Part shown: positions 23,464 to 33,432 of the stretch, one piece after another | Numbering within the stretch: position 1 is the stretch's first letter | How the letters are laid out: every line of letters starts with the position of its first letter | Source: Effrenium voratum | Taxonomy: Eukaryota > Sar > Dinophyceae > Suessiales > Symbiodiniaceae | Length of the DNA: 64,000 bases | Reading direction: 5' to 3' | NCBI GenBank assembly: GCA_963377175.1 | Contig: CAUJNA010003493.1 | Span: forward strand, 162,501-226,500 | The notes under the pieces: model-generated | What the model was told of the DNA's origin: nothing | The model's database searches: none | Seen by the model: the letters and a program-made list of their open reading frames with translations, nothing else | Position numbers and translations under genes: made by a program

Positions 23464-24276
23464 ATGGATGTCGCCATGGACATGGAGGGCCTTTCAGTGG
23501 CCGAGGTGGTGATGACCACCGCTTTAGTGGTCGCTGGGCGTGCCACTGCCGTCTTCTTCGTGAAAAAGTGCCTCAGTCATACGGATGATCTCTACGCCAC
23601 CGCAGACAACGTCTATTCCATCTTCTTCCATTCCTACATCTTTTGGCTGGCCACGGACGTGAGCATCCACCTGAGAGGAGCGTCGATCGATGATGCCGAC
23701 AGCGCTCAGCTCCGGCTGCACGGCACGACGCGCTCGTCGAATCTCTACCTGTGGCTGTTTGTGATCGACAACACCGTCCACATTCCCCTGCAGCTCTCCA
23801 AGGATGTGCCATTTGCCAAGCGCGCCACGGTTGCGGCGCATCATCTGGTCAGCAACATTTGCTATCTCGGAGGTTTGTGGACGCAGAGGATGCACTTCTG
23901 GGGATGCCTGGCCGGGCTCTGCGAGATCACCAATCCGCTGCTCTCCGTGGTCTTCATGCTGAAGGAGCTGAATCTCGCGCAGCAGCCAGAAGGGCCATGG
24001 CCGCGGGTGTTCGAGGGTTTCTCGCTCCTCACATGGGTGTCCTTCCTCCTGTTTCGAATTCTGCTGCTTCCTTCCTGGATCCTTCTCTTCTCCCTGGACA
24101 TCAAGCTGCACCCTCATGTGTCGGAAACCACCACCCTTGTGGAAAGAGTGGGCTATCCGCTCACAGTCCTCGCCGTGCTGCTGATGTCCATCCTTTGGAT
24201 GGTGCCGCTGACCAAGGGCCTGGTGAAAATCTTCCATGGAGCCTCCCGAGCTGTACCTTTGCGGAAGTCTCAGTGA
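23464..24276 (+). CDS. TLC-domain multi-pass membrane protein
   Basis: An uninterrupted 270-codon frame with strong codon bias throughout. It has about seven hydrophobic segments and the TLC (TRAM-LAG1-CLN8) signature: a His pair in AAHHLVSNICYL, then GCLAGLCEITNPLLSVVFML in the next helix. TLC proteins act in lipid synthesis, transport or sensing in endomembranes. It lacks the surroundings of a ceramide synthase Hox domain, so a TLCD-type protein is likelier. The ATG at 23464 is chosen because the frame further upstream is in a less biased segment and contains a possible acceptor, TTTTGGCAG|G at 23401. If that is used, there are upstream exons. The open block is much longer than any other exon here. 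Substrate unknown. Confidence 0.83.
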   Translation: MDVAMDMEGLSVAEVVMTTALVVAGRATAVFFVKKCLSHTDDLYATADNVYSIFFHSYIFWLATDVSIHLRGASIDDADSAQLRLHGTTRSSNLYLWLFVIDNTVHIPLQLSKDVPFAKRATVAAHHLVSNICYLGGLWTQRMHFWGCLAGLCEITNPLLSVVFMLKELNLAQQPEGPWPRVFEGFSLLTWVSFLLFRILLLPSWILLFSLDIKLHPHVSETTTLVERVGYPLTVLAVLLMSILWMVPLTKGLVKIFHGASRAVPLRKSQ

Positions 24277-24976
24277 CTGCAGTTGTGCAGGGGGATGCCA
24301 GATACCAGCTTCCATTGGCGCATTCATGCTCTGCGAACGCTTTACTGTACCGTCAGAGTACAGTGTAGTGCATAGTACGCTCAGTGTGTACCTGTGTGCT
24401 CTAATAGTTATGTGCTACTCCAAATGGAGACAGACAAGCGGCCATGTTTGTCCCTAAAATGAATCGTGCACGTGCTACTTGCTGAGTGTGAACCTCAACT
24501 ACTCTGGGCTATATGGATTACGGTAAACACTGGACTTTCCCTCTGTCTCTCACTGGCATCGCCGATCAGATTCGAGCATGTGTGAAGTGAAGTGGGCACC
24601 CCCTGTGCGTTGATCGACCACTCATCAACGGTTATAGCCTACTTACAAAGTTGGCTGAGCATCGAAGTAGTGCTTGCAAAGTGCGGCATCTCGGGCATTC
24701 ATGTTTTTCTTCGAAGACGGGCGCCAGCTGGAATGATCTCTGAAGCAGGAGTTCTTGATTGGGCTTTGGGAGGGTTTACCAAGAGAAAGCGCCGAATGAT
24801 ATGGGTTCCTTTCATCGCTGGTATCGCCATGGCGAAAATCTCATCATCCATTCGCGGGTCCAACACTCTGTGCCTTCTAGGAAACTTGCAAACCACCTCA
24901 TTTGGCCCTGAACTCCCCAAGAAACCTTGTCCAACACATTTCGGGTGCAGCATCTTTCACTTTAGTACCTCTGCAG
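24277..24976. other. 3' flank of the TLC gene
   Basis: No A tract and no further coding bias. An imperfect repeat of TACAGTGTAGTGCATAGTACG type lies near 24355-24390. Confidence 0.45.
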
Positions 24977-25117
24977 CCTTTCGGCTCACTCCCGGGCGCT
25001 CAAAGATGGCCCCCGGCTATGGCGGAGGCGGCGGCGCTGGTAGGGTCTGCGATGATTTCGGGGAGCATGTTCCTGTTCACCAGCGTCGTCAAGGACGGCG
25101 CGGGTTTCTTTGAAAGG
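24977..25117 (+). CDS. exon with hydrophobic segment, possible N-terminus
   Basis: The CTGCAG acceptor at 24976 and AAAGG|GTGGGA donor at 25118 bound a frame ending MAEAAALVGSAMISGSMFLF then TSVVKDGAGFFER. The ATG at 25019 could be a start codon. The segment around MISGSMFLFTSVV is hydrophobic. No family recognised. Confidence 0.5.
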
Positions 25118-25662
25118 GTGGGAAATTGGAAGATGAAACGAAGACTTGCCAGTGTTTTTCTTGATTTGGCCCTTCAGGGTAGAACGAGGAAGCCAACCAA
25201 ACTCTTAGATGCTTCTTGATTGGGCACAGGGGAAGGGGCTGAACTGTGTCGGGGTTTCGGCATTTTGAGGGTTCCCATATCTGAAAACTGTTTTCCTGTT
25301 TGCCAATGTCCACACAATGAGTAGACCAAGAGGAAAATTGGTCTCGGGGTGTCTTCCTGCAACCATGAGATACATTTCTACCTTGTGACGATTGGGTTGC
25401 ATGGGAGCACCCCTGATGGGTGTGTGTCAACATAGGGTTTCCCCTAAGCATTCATGGTTTCCCTTTTGATTTCCCTTCAAGCCTGCTTTGAAAAAGGCAC
25501 AAATTCGAAGCAGGCCATCTTTTTTGAGCACCCGCAACAGCCAGCGACTTCAAAAGCCGGACCACCTCCACACAAGCCCCAAGGGCTTCGGCGGTTTTTT
25601 GGGTTTTCGGCTTCGCGCGGAAGCCACACCGCACCATTCCACGCCTCCATGCCACGCGCCAG

Positions 25663-25759
25663 GACGCCTTTCCTCCGCTGAGCCTGGTGATGTGCCGCCT
25701 CATCCTGGGCTGCTGCGGGCTGTTGTGCCTCCTGCTGCTCCAGGCCCGGAGAAGGGCTG
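25663..25759 (+). CDS. internal exon with transmembrane helix
   Basis: The GCCAG|G acceptor at 25662 and the CTG|GTGACC donor at 25760 bound a frame reading SLVMCRLILGCCGLLCLLLL then QARRRA. It is a clear membrane span with a basic cytosolic edge. Biased codons continue to about 25790, so a later donor is possible. Confidence 0.53.
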
Positions 25760-25790
25760 GTGACCGGATGGCCGGAGACGCCTTGGGGCT

Positions 25791-27532
25791 AACGGGAGGG
25801 GCACCGCTTTGGGGGTTTGGAGTTTTGACCTTCGAGTGGGCGTGATTTCTTTTGGAGGATGCTATTTTAGCTGGTTTCGGACGACCAGAGAAAAACCAAG
25901 CCTGGCGAACAGCTCCCAGCTTATGCATCGGGGGCCAAACAGCAATGTCTGGTTTAGCAGACCCCGCCTGGGCTTGAGGTTGGTGAAGGGATGTTCAATC
26001 CGTGATGTTTTGCCTTTGTCAGTAAGGAAAAGGCGCCACGCCTTTGGGAACCTTAAACTTTGGCTATTTGATGCTCCAGTCCTAACAGGTTTCTAATCCA
26101 TGAATGGACTTTGTGCATTTGATCCGTGCGGCCTGAGACATTGCCCCAAGTTCATGGGGCGGTTTCCCCGGTTTCAGGGTCCAGAGGAATGTGCTGTTGG
26201 GGGGGCCCGGTTTTGGAGGGCTCCATGTGGATTCATCGGCCAGGGCCTCTCAAGCGCAAAAGTAGTTCCTTAGGGATGGTTCAAACCTGTTGGGAAGGGT
26301 CAAACTTAGAGGTCGCACTTCAGCAGCCCTTGAATTTGGGGATGCTTCTGCGAACGCAGAGCTTGGGCAGACTTCAAGTGCGCTTCGCGCTGACTCTAAG
26401 GTGCATTCAGCTTCTCTTTGTTGTTCAGAAATGAAGAGGGCCCAAAGTTGTCATGTACCCCACCCCATTCCAGGGGCTTTTGTCCAGGAGAAGCAGCTGG
26501 TGCTGGAGGCCCGGAAGTTGCCTCTTCATTTCGGGCCTCTCTGAGGGCTCGGCGCTAACCGAACACCTTTTCTTGTTGGGGGTAGGGCAATCCCCCAACT
26601 TTGGAGACAAACTGATGTAGATGTCCGTCTGGTGATCTGAAGAGCCGGAGGGCCTTCTCTCACGAAGCCCATGCTGCATAGAAAAGGGGGTTGACCAGGC
26701 CGACCAAGTCACAGGCCGGGAGTGTCAAACAAGAGCAATTAAGTGCCTTTGGGCAGGTGCACATGTTCGGAGCCGTTGACCCCAAAGTCTTGCCGTACCC
26801 GGATCCCTCTCTCTCTGCGATGCTTCTCAGACGGGTGGTGTCTGAAAGAATTGCAAAGATCGATCGGCGAGCTGAGTTCGGAGTCAACCGTAGAACACAT
26901 CTCAACATTTGCGGCTTTCTAATTGGTGGTTTGGTGGTTCGGATATTAAGGGGGTACCTTTGCACGTAGGTTTCGAGCAATTCCACTGGTTCAAAATCCA
27001 AACCCCGTTCGGGTTGCCTGGCATTTCGTCAAAGACTCCTGGGGGAATGAAGCCTACAGGGGTCGCCATCAACGGTTGGCTTGGGGAGGTAGCTTTCCCA
27101 TCTTTTCCACGTCCTGAGTAACAGAGAAAACTGTCCGTGGGTCATTCGGAACCGTTACACGATTTTTCCACGACTACTATACGAGTTCCCATCAAAGGAG
27201 CCATCACCGCGGCCCACATAGCAGCTTTTGACCATGGCACAAATAGAGATTCCTCCAAGCATGGTTTGCTGATTTGTGCTTTTTGGTGCCCACGATCTGG
27301 AGAGTACTTTCTGTGGGGTGGGTAGATATGGGCCCATTGACCCCGGGTGGCTGGGGTTTGATGCCTAGAGGGGAAGGACCAAGGGCCATGAACTTCCCAT
27401 GGCTTTGCGAGTGTGTATCAAAAATCTGCTTCCACCAGACCCTGGCCACCTGTAAAGGGGAAGTTCCATGAGGTTCGAATGAGTTCTGCATGGTTGTTGT
27501 TGGGAAACATGTTACATTTTTGCCATTAGGTA
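25791..27532. other. intron-like stretch
   Basis: A candidate mini-exon EKQLVLEARK follows a CCAG|G at 26487. A weakly biased frame (KVLPYPDPSLSAMLLRRVV) lies at 26787-26850. Neither has two good boundaries. Confidence 0.3.
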
Positions 27533-27644
27533 CCCCCCCCAAACCCGAACCCGAACCCGAACCCCCCCCCCCCATCAACAAACAAAAACGGCCACGCCCG
27601 AACCCGAACCGAACCCGAACCCGCCCCCCCCCCCCGCCCAGGGT
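27533..27644. repeat. AACCCG satellite abutting the retroelement (left)
   Basis: C runs mixed with tandem CCCGAA hexamers directly precede the left LTR. The same satellite directly follows the right LTR. Confidence 0.85.
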
Positions 27645-27925
27645 TGCATTACTGGGGCTTCAATTGTGGCCCCAATAAAGAATACCTCGTGGTTGTCCCT
27701 GAACCTATTCCGGTGAAGTCAGTGTATATAGGCCACGCAGTTGGTGAAAGAGATATAATGGTATAGATGCTGCAAGCACTTGTGTTTGCAAGGTAGTGTC
27801 AAGTCACACCAGGCCTGTACATGTGATTGTGAACTAAATGGCAGCGGAATCTGCACATTGTACACGTTGCCTATGAGTGGAGTCTTGATTCAACCAGAAG
27901 GAAAAGAAGACACAAAACAGACACA
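27645..27925 (-). repeat. 3' LTR (left copy)
   Basis: About 281 bp. In element orientation it begins TGTGTCTG and ends near AATGCA. It aligns with 37351-37620 over about 265 bp with few differences plus a 4-nt indel (GACC). The complete start is kept only here. Confidence 0.85.
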
Positions 27926-27940
27926 AATTTCTTTCCACCC
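27926..27940 (-). promoter_or_regulatory. polypurine tract
   Basis: On the - strand GGGTGGAAAGAAATT lies directly before the LTR start, where a plus-strand primer tract belongs. Confidence 0.6.
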
Positions 27941-28317
27941 ATGGCACAGCATATTGGTATGAAACTAGCCTTTGGTTCGACAGGCCTGAAAATTACTGTA
28001 CCATAGCCATATTGAACGAATCGCAAAATTTCCGGCGATTCCTATTCTGGGCTGAGTCTGTGCTATGTACAAGATCGATGATTGAAACGGTGCGAGACAC
28101 TGTGAGACCTAGGATGGTGAGAAATTCCGGGGGGCCTGATGCGAGCAGTCGATGGTCCAGTCTGTGTCGTTCTCTCCCAACATAAGGATCTTGTGTTGGT
28201 CATCAGCTTGCATCTCTCGGCGGATGTGACACCGTAGTCGTGATGCTCAATGTCCTGCGGATCCTCTTGATTGTCAGGGTCACGGGATAAGCTTCAGATA
28301 TGCCTTCTTCGCTTGTC

Positions 28318-28683
28318 TCATCTCCTTGATCTTGGACCAATGGAATACGTGAGTGACAATGCAGTCCAATATTCCATAGAATGGATCTGTCTCAATCTCT
28401 CGGTCTTGTAGTTCAGGGCTGCTTCGATCAGGGATCTGAGAGACGCACTGGTTTCTGCGTTGATCGTAAGCATATTGGTGGGATCTGTCTGCAACATGTT
28501 CACGGCACTTCTGAAATCTTCAGTTGCTGCGGAAAGAATCGAACACTTTTGGCACTGATTCGCCGCGGAATTTGCATTGCCGGTGATGATGTCAACGAGG
28601 AATAAGGCTCCTCGATAAAGGAATTTCATCAGGTTCTTGTATGTGGCCGTGCAGGATTTGGCTTGTCTCGTAGTGATACACAC
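28318..28683 (-). pseudogene. unassigned retroelement frame (block D)
   Basis: A 121-codon frame with protein-like composition, including FRSAVNMLQTDPTNMLTINA. It lies downstream of RT and upstream of the 3' LTR, in element orientation. No homology recognised. Confidence 0.4.
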
Positions 28684-28947
28684 CTACGGTATGAAAAGGC
28701 AATCCGGCTCTGTGCACAATAGATCTCGGAAAATCTGCATATTTGTCATTAGGAACGGTAGGCAGTTCCTGTTGTCCTTGTCCATTTCCAGCTGTATGCC
28801 TTCGTTGTAAACCTTAATGGTTCTGCGTCTGGGAATATCCTTACGAGGATGTGTCCAGTTCTTCAAGCCGCCTTCAGTGCTAATAGTGCAATCCATATTT
28901 GCCTCGTGTCGGGAATCATTTGAATTGGATATGATTCCATGGTGCAC
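28684..28947 (-). pseudogene. unassigned retroelement frame (block D)
   Basis: An 87-codon frame reading, in part, YNEGIQLEMDKDNRNCLPFL. It is adjacent to the next frame with no gap and probably belongs to the same decayed coding region. Confidence 0.38.
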
Positions 28948-29019
28948 CGGTCAGTACCCTCTTGGATTTGGTGATAGCCATCCGGTTCAGAAGTTCGACA
29001 CGGGCGGTATGATCGCCTT

Positions 29020-29475
29020 TTACAAATTACCCATATTCAAGGTTAGGATGTTCAGTCGTTGGGTGTGAGTCTGAGTGACGGTCATGTCATCTGGATCTCT
29101 GATGTTGTGATTTCTCGTGGATCTCATGACCTTCTGCAGGATGGACATGTAAAGGTTCTTCCTGCCCTGTGGATCATGAACTGAAAGCTCTGTGGCTTCT
29201 TTTGGTAGTCGGATTGGGAAACCACACCCAGGTTGTGCTTGGCAATATTCATGCCACGTCGGTAGGTGTCGCTTCTGCTCTCGATAGAAAAGGCCTTCTG
29301 GCTTCAATTTATTTTCCATGGCCTTGATGCTTGCCAGCTGGATCTTTGAGATGCCGGACACAGGGATGAAGGTTCCAGGTCCAGGATACTCTGCGTCTCG
29401 TGGATAATCATGGCTCGTCAGGTAGTCCATGAGGTCTAAGGCTTCCGTCTTCATGTTCTGGGAATTTCCCAGCAC
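29020..29475 (-). pseudogene. unassigned retroelement frame (block C)
   Basis: A 151-codon frame, including ISKIQLASIKAMENKLKPEG and GRKNLYMSILQKVMRST. The composition is that of a real soluble protein. Function unknown. Confidence 0.45.
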
Positions 29476-29496
29476 AGGTCTTGAAAATAGATTTTT

Positions 29497-29829
29497 TTAA
29501 TGATGACAGATATGACCTTGTAGTCGTGGGCGCTTCATGGATGTCTCAGTCTCTTTGTCATATGCTCTTTTCTGATCTACCTTCCATGGAGCGTCATAGG
29601 ATCCGTCATCGGATTTGCCAGCTCTCCCCTCATACGATGATTTTTTATGGTACCACGTGTCATATCCTTCTCTGGAAGTGGCGTCAGAATCTTCTTGAGA
29701 TGGTGCATCCCTTTTTCGGTTCTCTCTGTGTGCCAGGAGGGCGATTCTGTTCCAAATCTCCCTCTGGATCTCCCGAATCTCATCGGGACTCACCGGGTTT
29801 GTATGGATAAGCATGTCACCGATGGGCAC
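29497..29829 (-). pseudogene. unassigned retroelement frame (block C)
   Basis: A 110-codon charged frame, including DEIREIQREIWNRIALLAHR and a Lys/Arg-rich tail. It may be a nucleic-acid-binding segment, inferred only from charge. Confidence 0.38.
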
Positions 29830-30053
29830 GGCATCTTCTTATTCGGGTTCTGCCTGTGGTGTGTGAATATCCCGGTTTCGGCTAATCATGATAAGATATG
29901 AAGATGGCAATACGAACGCACTCTAGTCAAAACTAATTCATAAGAAAATCACGAAACTTATTAATCCTCACGAAATCGGTGAAATCGACAAAGTGGTTCT
30001 GAGTCCTTCCCTGCTTGTGTCTGGTGATATCAGTTTGTGCTCGAGAATCTTCT

Positions 30054-30359
30054 TCACGGATTTCGAGTCAGTAACATGGACCAGAATCTTGGCTTCAATG
30101 TCGTCACTGTCAATAATGAGGCCGTCATCAGTTGGTCGAAGGCCTTCTGGATCGACATTAGGAACTTCTGGTTGTTGGTCTTCTGGCTAGGGTCTGACGA
30201 TCTCTGGCTTATGGCCAGTGTCAGGGTTCCCGGCTCCTTCTTTCTGCTCCAGGCTGGATACGCTGGTTGAGAAGATGATCCATCACCTTCTGCATGTGAT
30301 GGTACTTCCCTTGCCGTCTGTCCTTGCGCTGGCTTGAGATAGATCTCGGATAGGCGCAT
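30054..30359 (-). pseudogene. unassigned retroelement frame (block B)
   Basis: A 101-codon frame, including EPGTLTLAISQRSSDPSQ and FLMSIQKAFDQLMTASLLTV. Its tone is gag-like (helical, Gln/Ser-rich), but no family is recognised. Confidence 0.4.
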
Positions 30360-30377
30360 CTGGAAAATGATCAGGAT

Positions 30378-30830
30378 TCAATGGTCCGCCTGAAGACCAT
30401 CGAGGTGAATTTGCTTTGCAGGTCCCGTGGTCGTAACGGCCATAGCAACGCGGACCTTGGCTGCATCAAAGAGTGCAGCAAGTAGCATAGGTGCTCCTAT
30501 GCCAACAAGGGATCGTAGTTGATTGTGTCGAAGGATCTCCTTGAGCGTCACTGATCCATCTCGTGCACGGCGTAGTTCGATGTGTCTCCCATCTCCTTCT
30601 GTGGGATCAGGTCGTAGAATCGCTGTAAAGGTTCTTGAGGTTTTTTCGTGAAGGAATAAAAGCACTTGGCATGTAGTCCACAGTTCTTCGGGATTCTTGG
30701 CATATAGCTGTGCCAGCTCGGACACATAGTACTTGGTCTTCTCCAAGTGGATATCGCCGTAATAGTCATGGACTGTTGGCACAATCTTGAAATTCCCAAA
30801 TTCAGGCTCTTTGATCATCTTGGCAAGCAA
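30378..30830 (-). pseudogene. unassigned retroelement frame (block B)
   Basis: A 150-codon frame, including YYVSELAQLYAKNPEELWTT and LLAALFDAAKVRVAMAVTT. It is well formed and is the largest piece of the unassigned post-RT block. Confidence 0.45.
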
Positions 30831-30880
30831 TTCTCGGAAGTCTCGTTCGTCATAATCCTTAAGAGGATCGTTTCGATGCC

Positions 30881-31300
30881 CTATGTGTTTGAAATGTCTG
30901 AATAGCTCCGCTCTTGTAGGGATCTCGTTCCTTCGATGACATATTGGAAATCTGGTCGATCTTCCAGGATGAAATCGGTATCGATGTAGTATATGGTCAA
31001 TTTGCTCAGGAGGGCTCGATCCACCTTGACGAAGGAGTTCTTTGGACTAACGTAATCCGAACAACGATCTCGATTTGGATCTTCTTCTTCTGCTTCCTCC
31101 GGCTCGTCAAGCTCTGCATCTGTTGGTTCTGCGGGTTCTCCATCACTCGGCGAGCTGGCCTTCTTATCCGGGATCTTTTCATCTTCAGATGAGGACGAAT
31201 CATCTGCTTGAATCTCTTTCGGTGAGCGACGCAAATTTCTTTGAATCACAAGTTGGGTTCTTGAACATTGGTCAATTCCAAACATGAAAAAGAATCTCAA
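30881..31300 (-). pseudogene. unassigned retroelement frame, acidic (block A)
   Basis: A 139-codon frame with a Ser/Asp/Glu-rich middle (PTDAELDEPEEAEEEDP) and a more ordered end (LLSKLTIYYIDTDFILED). It follows the RT thumb region after stops. RNase H motifs were not found. Confidence 0.42.
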
Positions 31301-31724
31301 TCCGTCTTGTCCAACGGTGGTTCTTCACATAGGCTGTCTGGAATGGTATGCCAGAAGCTGTACACCTCTGCGGAAACATCTTCTGCCAGGAATGTGTCCA
31401 AGGGTTGTGTTATATGATAACCATTTAACCAGGAAGGCCTTGGTCGGTGATGACGCCTTGGATGCACATCGAGAAAACTGGTAGCGAATATGGTTCTCGA
31501 CTGTGGCCAATTGATTTGGCCCAACACACTTCTGTATGCGGTGTGCATTGATGGATTAAGTGGAACTTCATCCTTGAGATGGTTTCCCCCCAAGGTAATT
31601 TCTGTGGTGGGTCTTTTGGTTTTGGAGTCGGTACAACAACTGTCGATTGAGCTGGCCGAGAAGGAGGCGTTAAGACATCACCCCCCAGCCGATTGACTCG
31701 ACTTGGCGAGGAAATGGGCTGCAA
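31301..31724 (-). pseudogene. integrase-RT linker joined to RT thumb, frameshifted
   Basis: A Pro-rich linker (PTPKPKDPPQKLPWG) leads into a segment reading HTAYRSVLGQINWPQSRT. That resembles the Copia RT thumb wording 'YRs.lG.lnWlqsRT'. A frameshift follows, and YQFSRCASKASSPTK continues in another frame. The RT palm with its catalytic Asp pair is absent. Confidence 0.62.
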
Positions 31725-31868
31725 CGTCTACTGTATATGTTGTACGGGTTGTGTAACTGGAGTGTCTGGGTGAATGCCAGGCTGAACGGAAAAGTGTGTT
31801 GGTGCCTGTGGCATAGGCGCATCTGGTGCTTGTGGCATGTCATGGTCTGGTGGACCTGGAGGTCCAGC

Positions 31869-32049
31869 AAGCAAGCAACAACAACCAACAACAGGCAGCC
31901 AGCAACCAACAGCCACCAACCAACAACCAACAGCCAACAGCAAACAACCAACAACCAGCAACTAGCAACCAACAGCCAGCAACCAACACCCAACAACCAG
32001 CAACCAGCAACCGGCAACCAACAACCAACAGCCAGCAACCAGCAACCAA
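31869..32049. repeat. CAACCAGCAACCAACAG minisatellite
   Basis: Interspersed copies of CAACCAACAGC and CAACCAGCAA. It lies between the retroelement's Pro-rich linker and the nested J-domain insert. Confidence 0.92.
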
Positions 32050-32170
32050 TGGCTGGAGAGGGGGAAGACAGAGAGATGGTCGGCGGGTGGCTGCGTTCTC
32101 AAATGGTTTGCCGCGCCGCAGCTTTTTTGAGTGGTGCTCGAGCTCTTGCCTTTTCTTGCCTTTAGGGACC

Positions 32171-32665
32171 ATGCGCATGTCTGTGTGGTTCGCCTTGGCG
32201 GTGATGTGGTTGGCTTTCGGGGTCAAGGAGGAAGGGAGGGATGAGGATGTTGCCCCCACATCGGATGAGTACGACGACCTTGATCTGCAGATGGGTCTAT
32301 TCGCAGCCCTCGGCGAGTGCAGCTTGTCCGACGAAGCAGAGCCCCTGCCAATCCAACCGCCGCTGCAAGCGGTGGACCCTTTGGATTTGGCCTTGAACGC
32401 CTTGGGTGTTCCAAACTTGTTTCAAGAGTGCGCCCCCAATGACTGGGCAAGGGCGGCGAAAAAGGCCTTTAAGCAGGCGTCCTTGCTGTGCCACCCCGAC
32501 AAGGGTGGCGACCCGCGGATCATGGTTGTCATGATCACCTTGCTGATCAACTGGCATTGGCCGGATCATGGATGCCTCCTTGAAAAACATGCGAGCTTGC
32601 AAAAATACATGCACGTGCCATTGTGCTGGTGTGCGTGCACTCCAATCACAACGGTGGGCTGGTAG
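32171..32665 (+). pseudogene. J-domain (DnaJ-like) retrocopy, damaged
   Basis: A 164-codon frame from ATG 32171. It starts with a signal-peptide-like stretch (MSVWFALAVMWLAFG), then an acidic linker, then LALNALGVPNLFQECAPNDW and KKAFKQASLLCHPDKGGDP. The last carries the HPD tripeptide by which J-proteins stimulate Hsp70. The frame loses J-domain sense right after HPDKGGD, with no helix III, which suggests a frameshift. It lies opposite to its host element. Confidence 0.68.
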
Positions 32666-32929
32666 AGCCCAAATTCTGTTAGATACGTTGACCTGCCACA
32701 GAAAAGCACATGCATCGTCAGGTGGCGCTGTCAACGGATAATTGACGCCGATTGCGCAGCAATACATGACACACTTCTCATAGGGAGTGTGCGGTATGCA
32801 CAAGTACCTCAGTCGTCGGGCGCCATGGTATATGGCGCATAATCTGGAATTTGAGGTGTAGTGGACGAGTTCAGTTCCTTTTGGAAACTGTTTCATCGCT
32901 TGGCTGAAGTTTAAGAACTTCGGGGTCAT

Positions 32930-32939
32930 TAAAAAAAAA
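32930..32939 (+). other. A tract, possible 3' end of the J-domain retrocopy
   Basis: TTAAAAAAAAAG follows a 260-nt trailer after the J-domain stop. Retroelement coding resumes on the - strand within about 15 nt. Target-site duplications were not identified. Confidence 0.5.
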
Positions 32940-32953
32940 GTGGACCTACCTTG

Positions 32954-33382
32954 TCACATTGTGCTCAGAATCATTTTGTCCAACTGAACGAATAGATGAA
33001 GCATCATCATTTGTGAACGAATCAAGGATGTCCTCCAGTAAGAACACTTCGTTGTAAAGAGGCTTGACCTTGAGAAATCTGAGGAGGATACGTGCCAGAT
33101 CTTGACAAAAGGAAAACGGATGTGAGCAAGCTTGGTTCTGCTTCCGTGGTTCTTCGTGTTCCCTTCAAGTGGCTGATGTTGGTGTTTCACACTCTTCCAA
33201 TAATTGGAACATCGCTTGAAAATTTGTCTCATAACTTCCGGTGGAAGGTTATGCATGAGACTCGTCAGCTTCAAGCTTCTAAGATGCATGTCTAGATCAC
33301 GTAGTCCAAATGCACAAGAATCTAGATCACTCCAGGTGCCTGGGAGCTTCTCACCAGGTTCTTGATGGAATACAGTGTCCAA
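32954..33382 (-). pseudogene. retroelement polyprotein, region after the MTase-like part
   Basis: A 142-codon frame, including DLDMHLRSLKLTSLMHNLPP and HQHQPLEGNTKNHGSRTK. It continues the 33433-34338 region after a frame break. The wording is familiar from dinoflagellate Copia polyproteins, but its function is not known to me. Confidence 0.5.
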
Positions 33383-33432
33383 ATCTTGGACGTCAGCGGG
33401 TTCTCGATGATAAAATAGAGTCCCTTGCTCAT

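Noticed and set aside
23524..24327. 267-codon - strand frame opposite the TLC gene
   Set aside because: The + frame has membrane helices and a TLC signature; the - frame is its antisense shadow.
32297..32929. 210-codon - strand frame across the J-domain insert
   Set aside because: Antisense to a segment with an HPD J-domain motif; not a continuation of the retroelement polyprotein that I can recognise.
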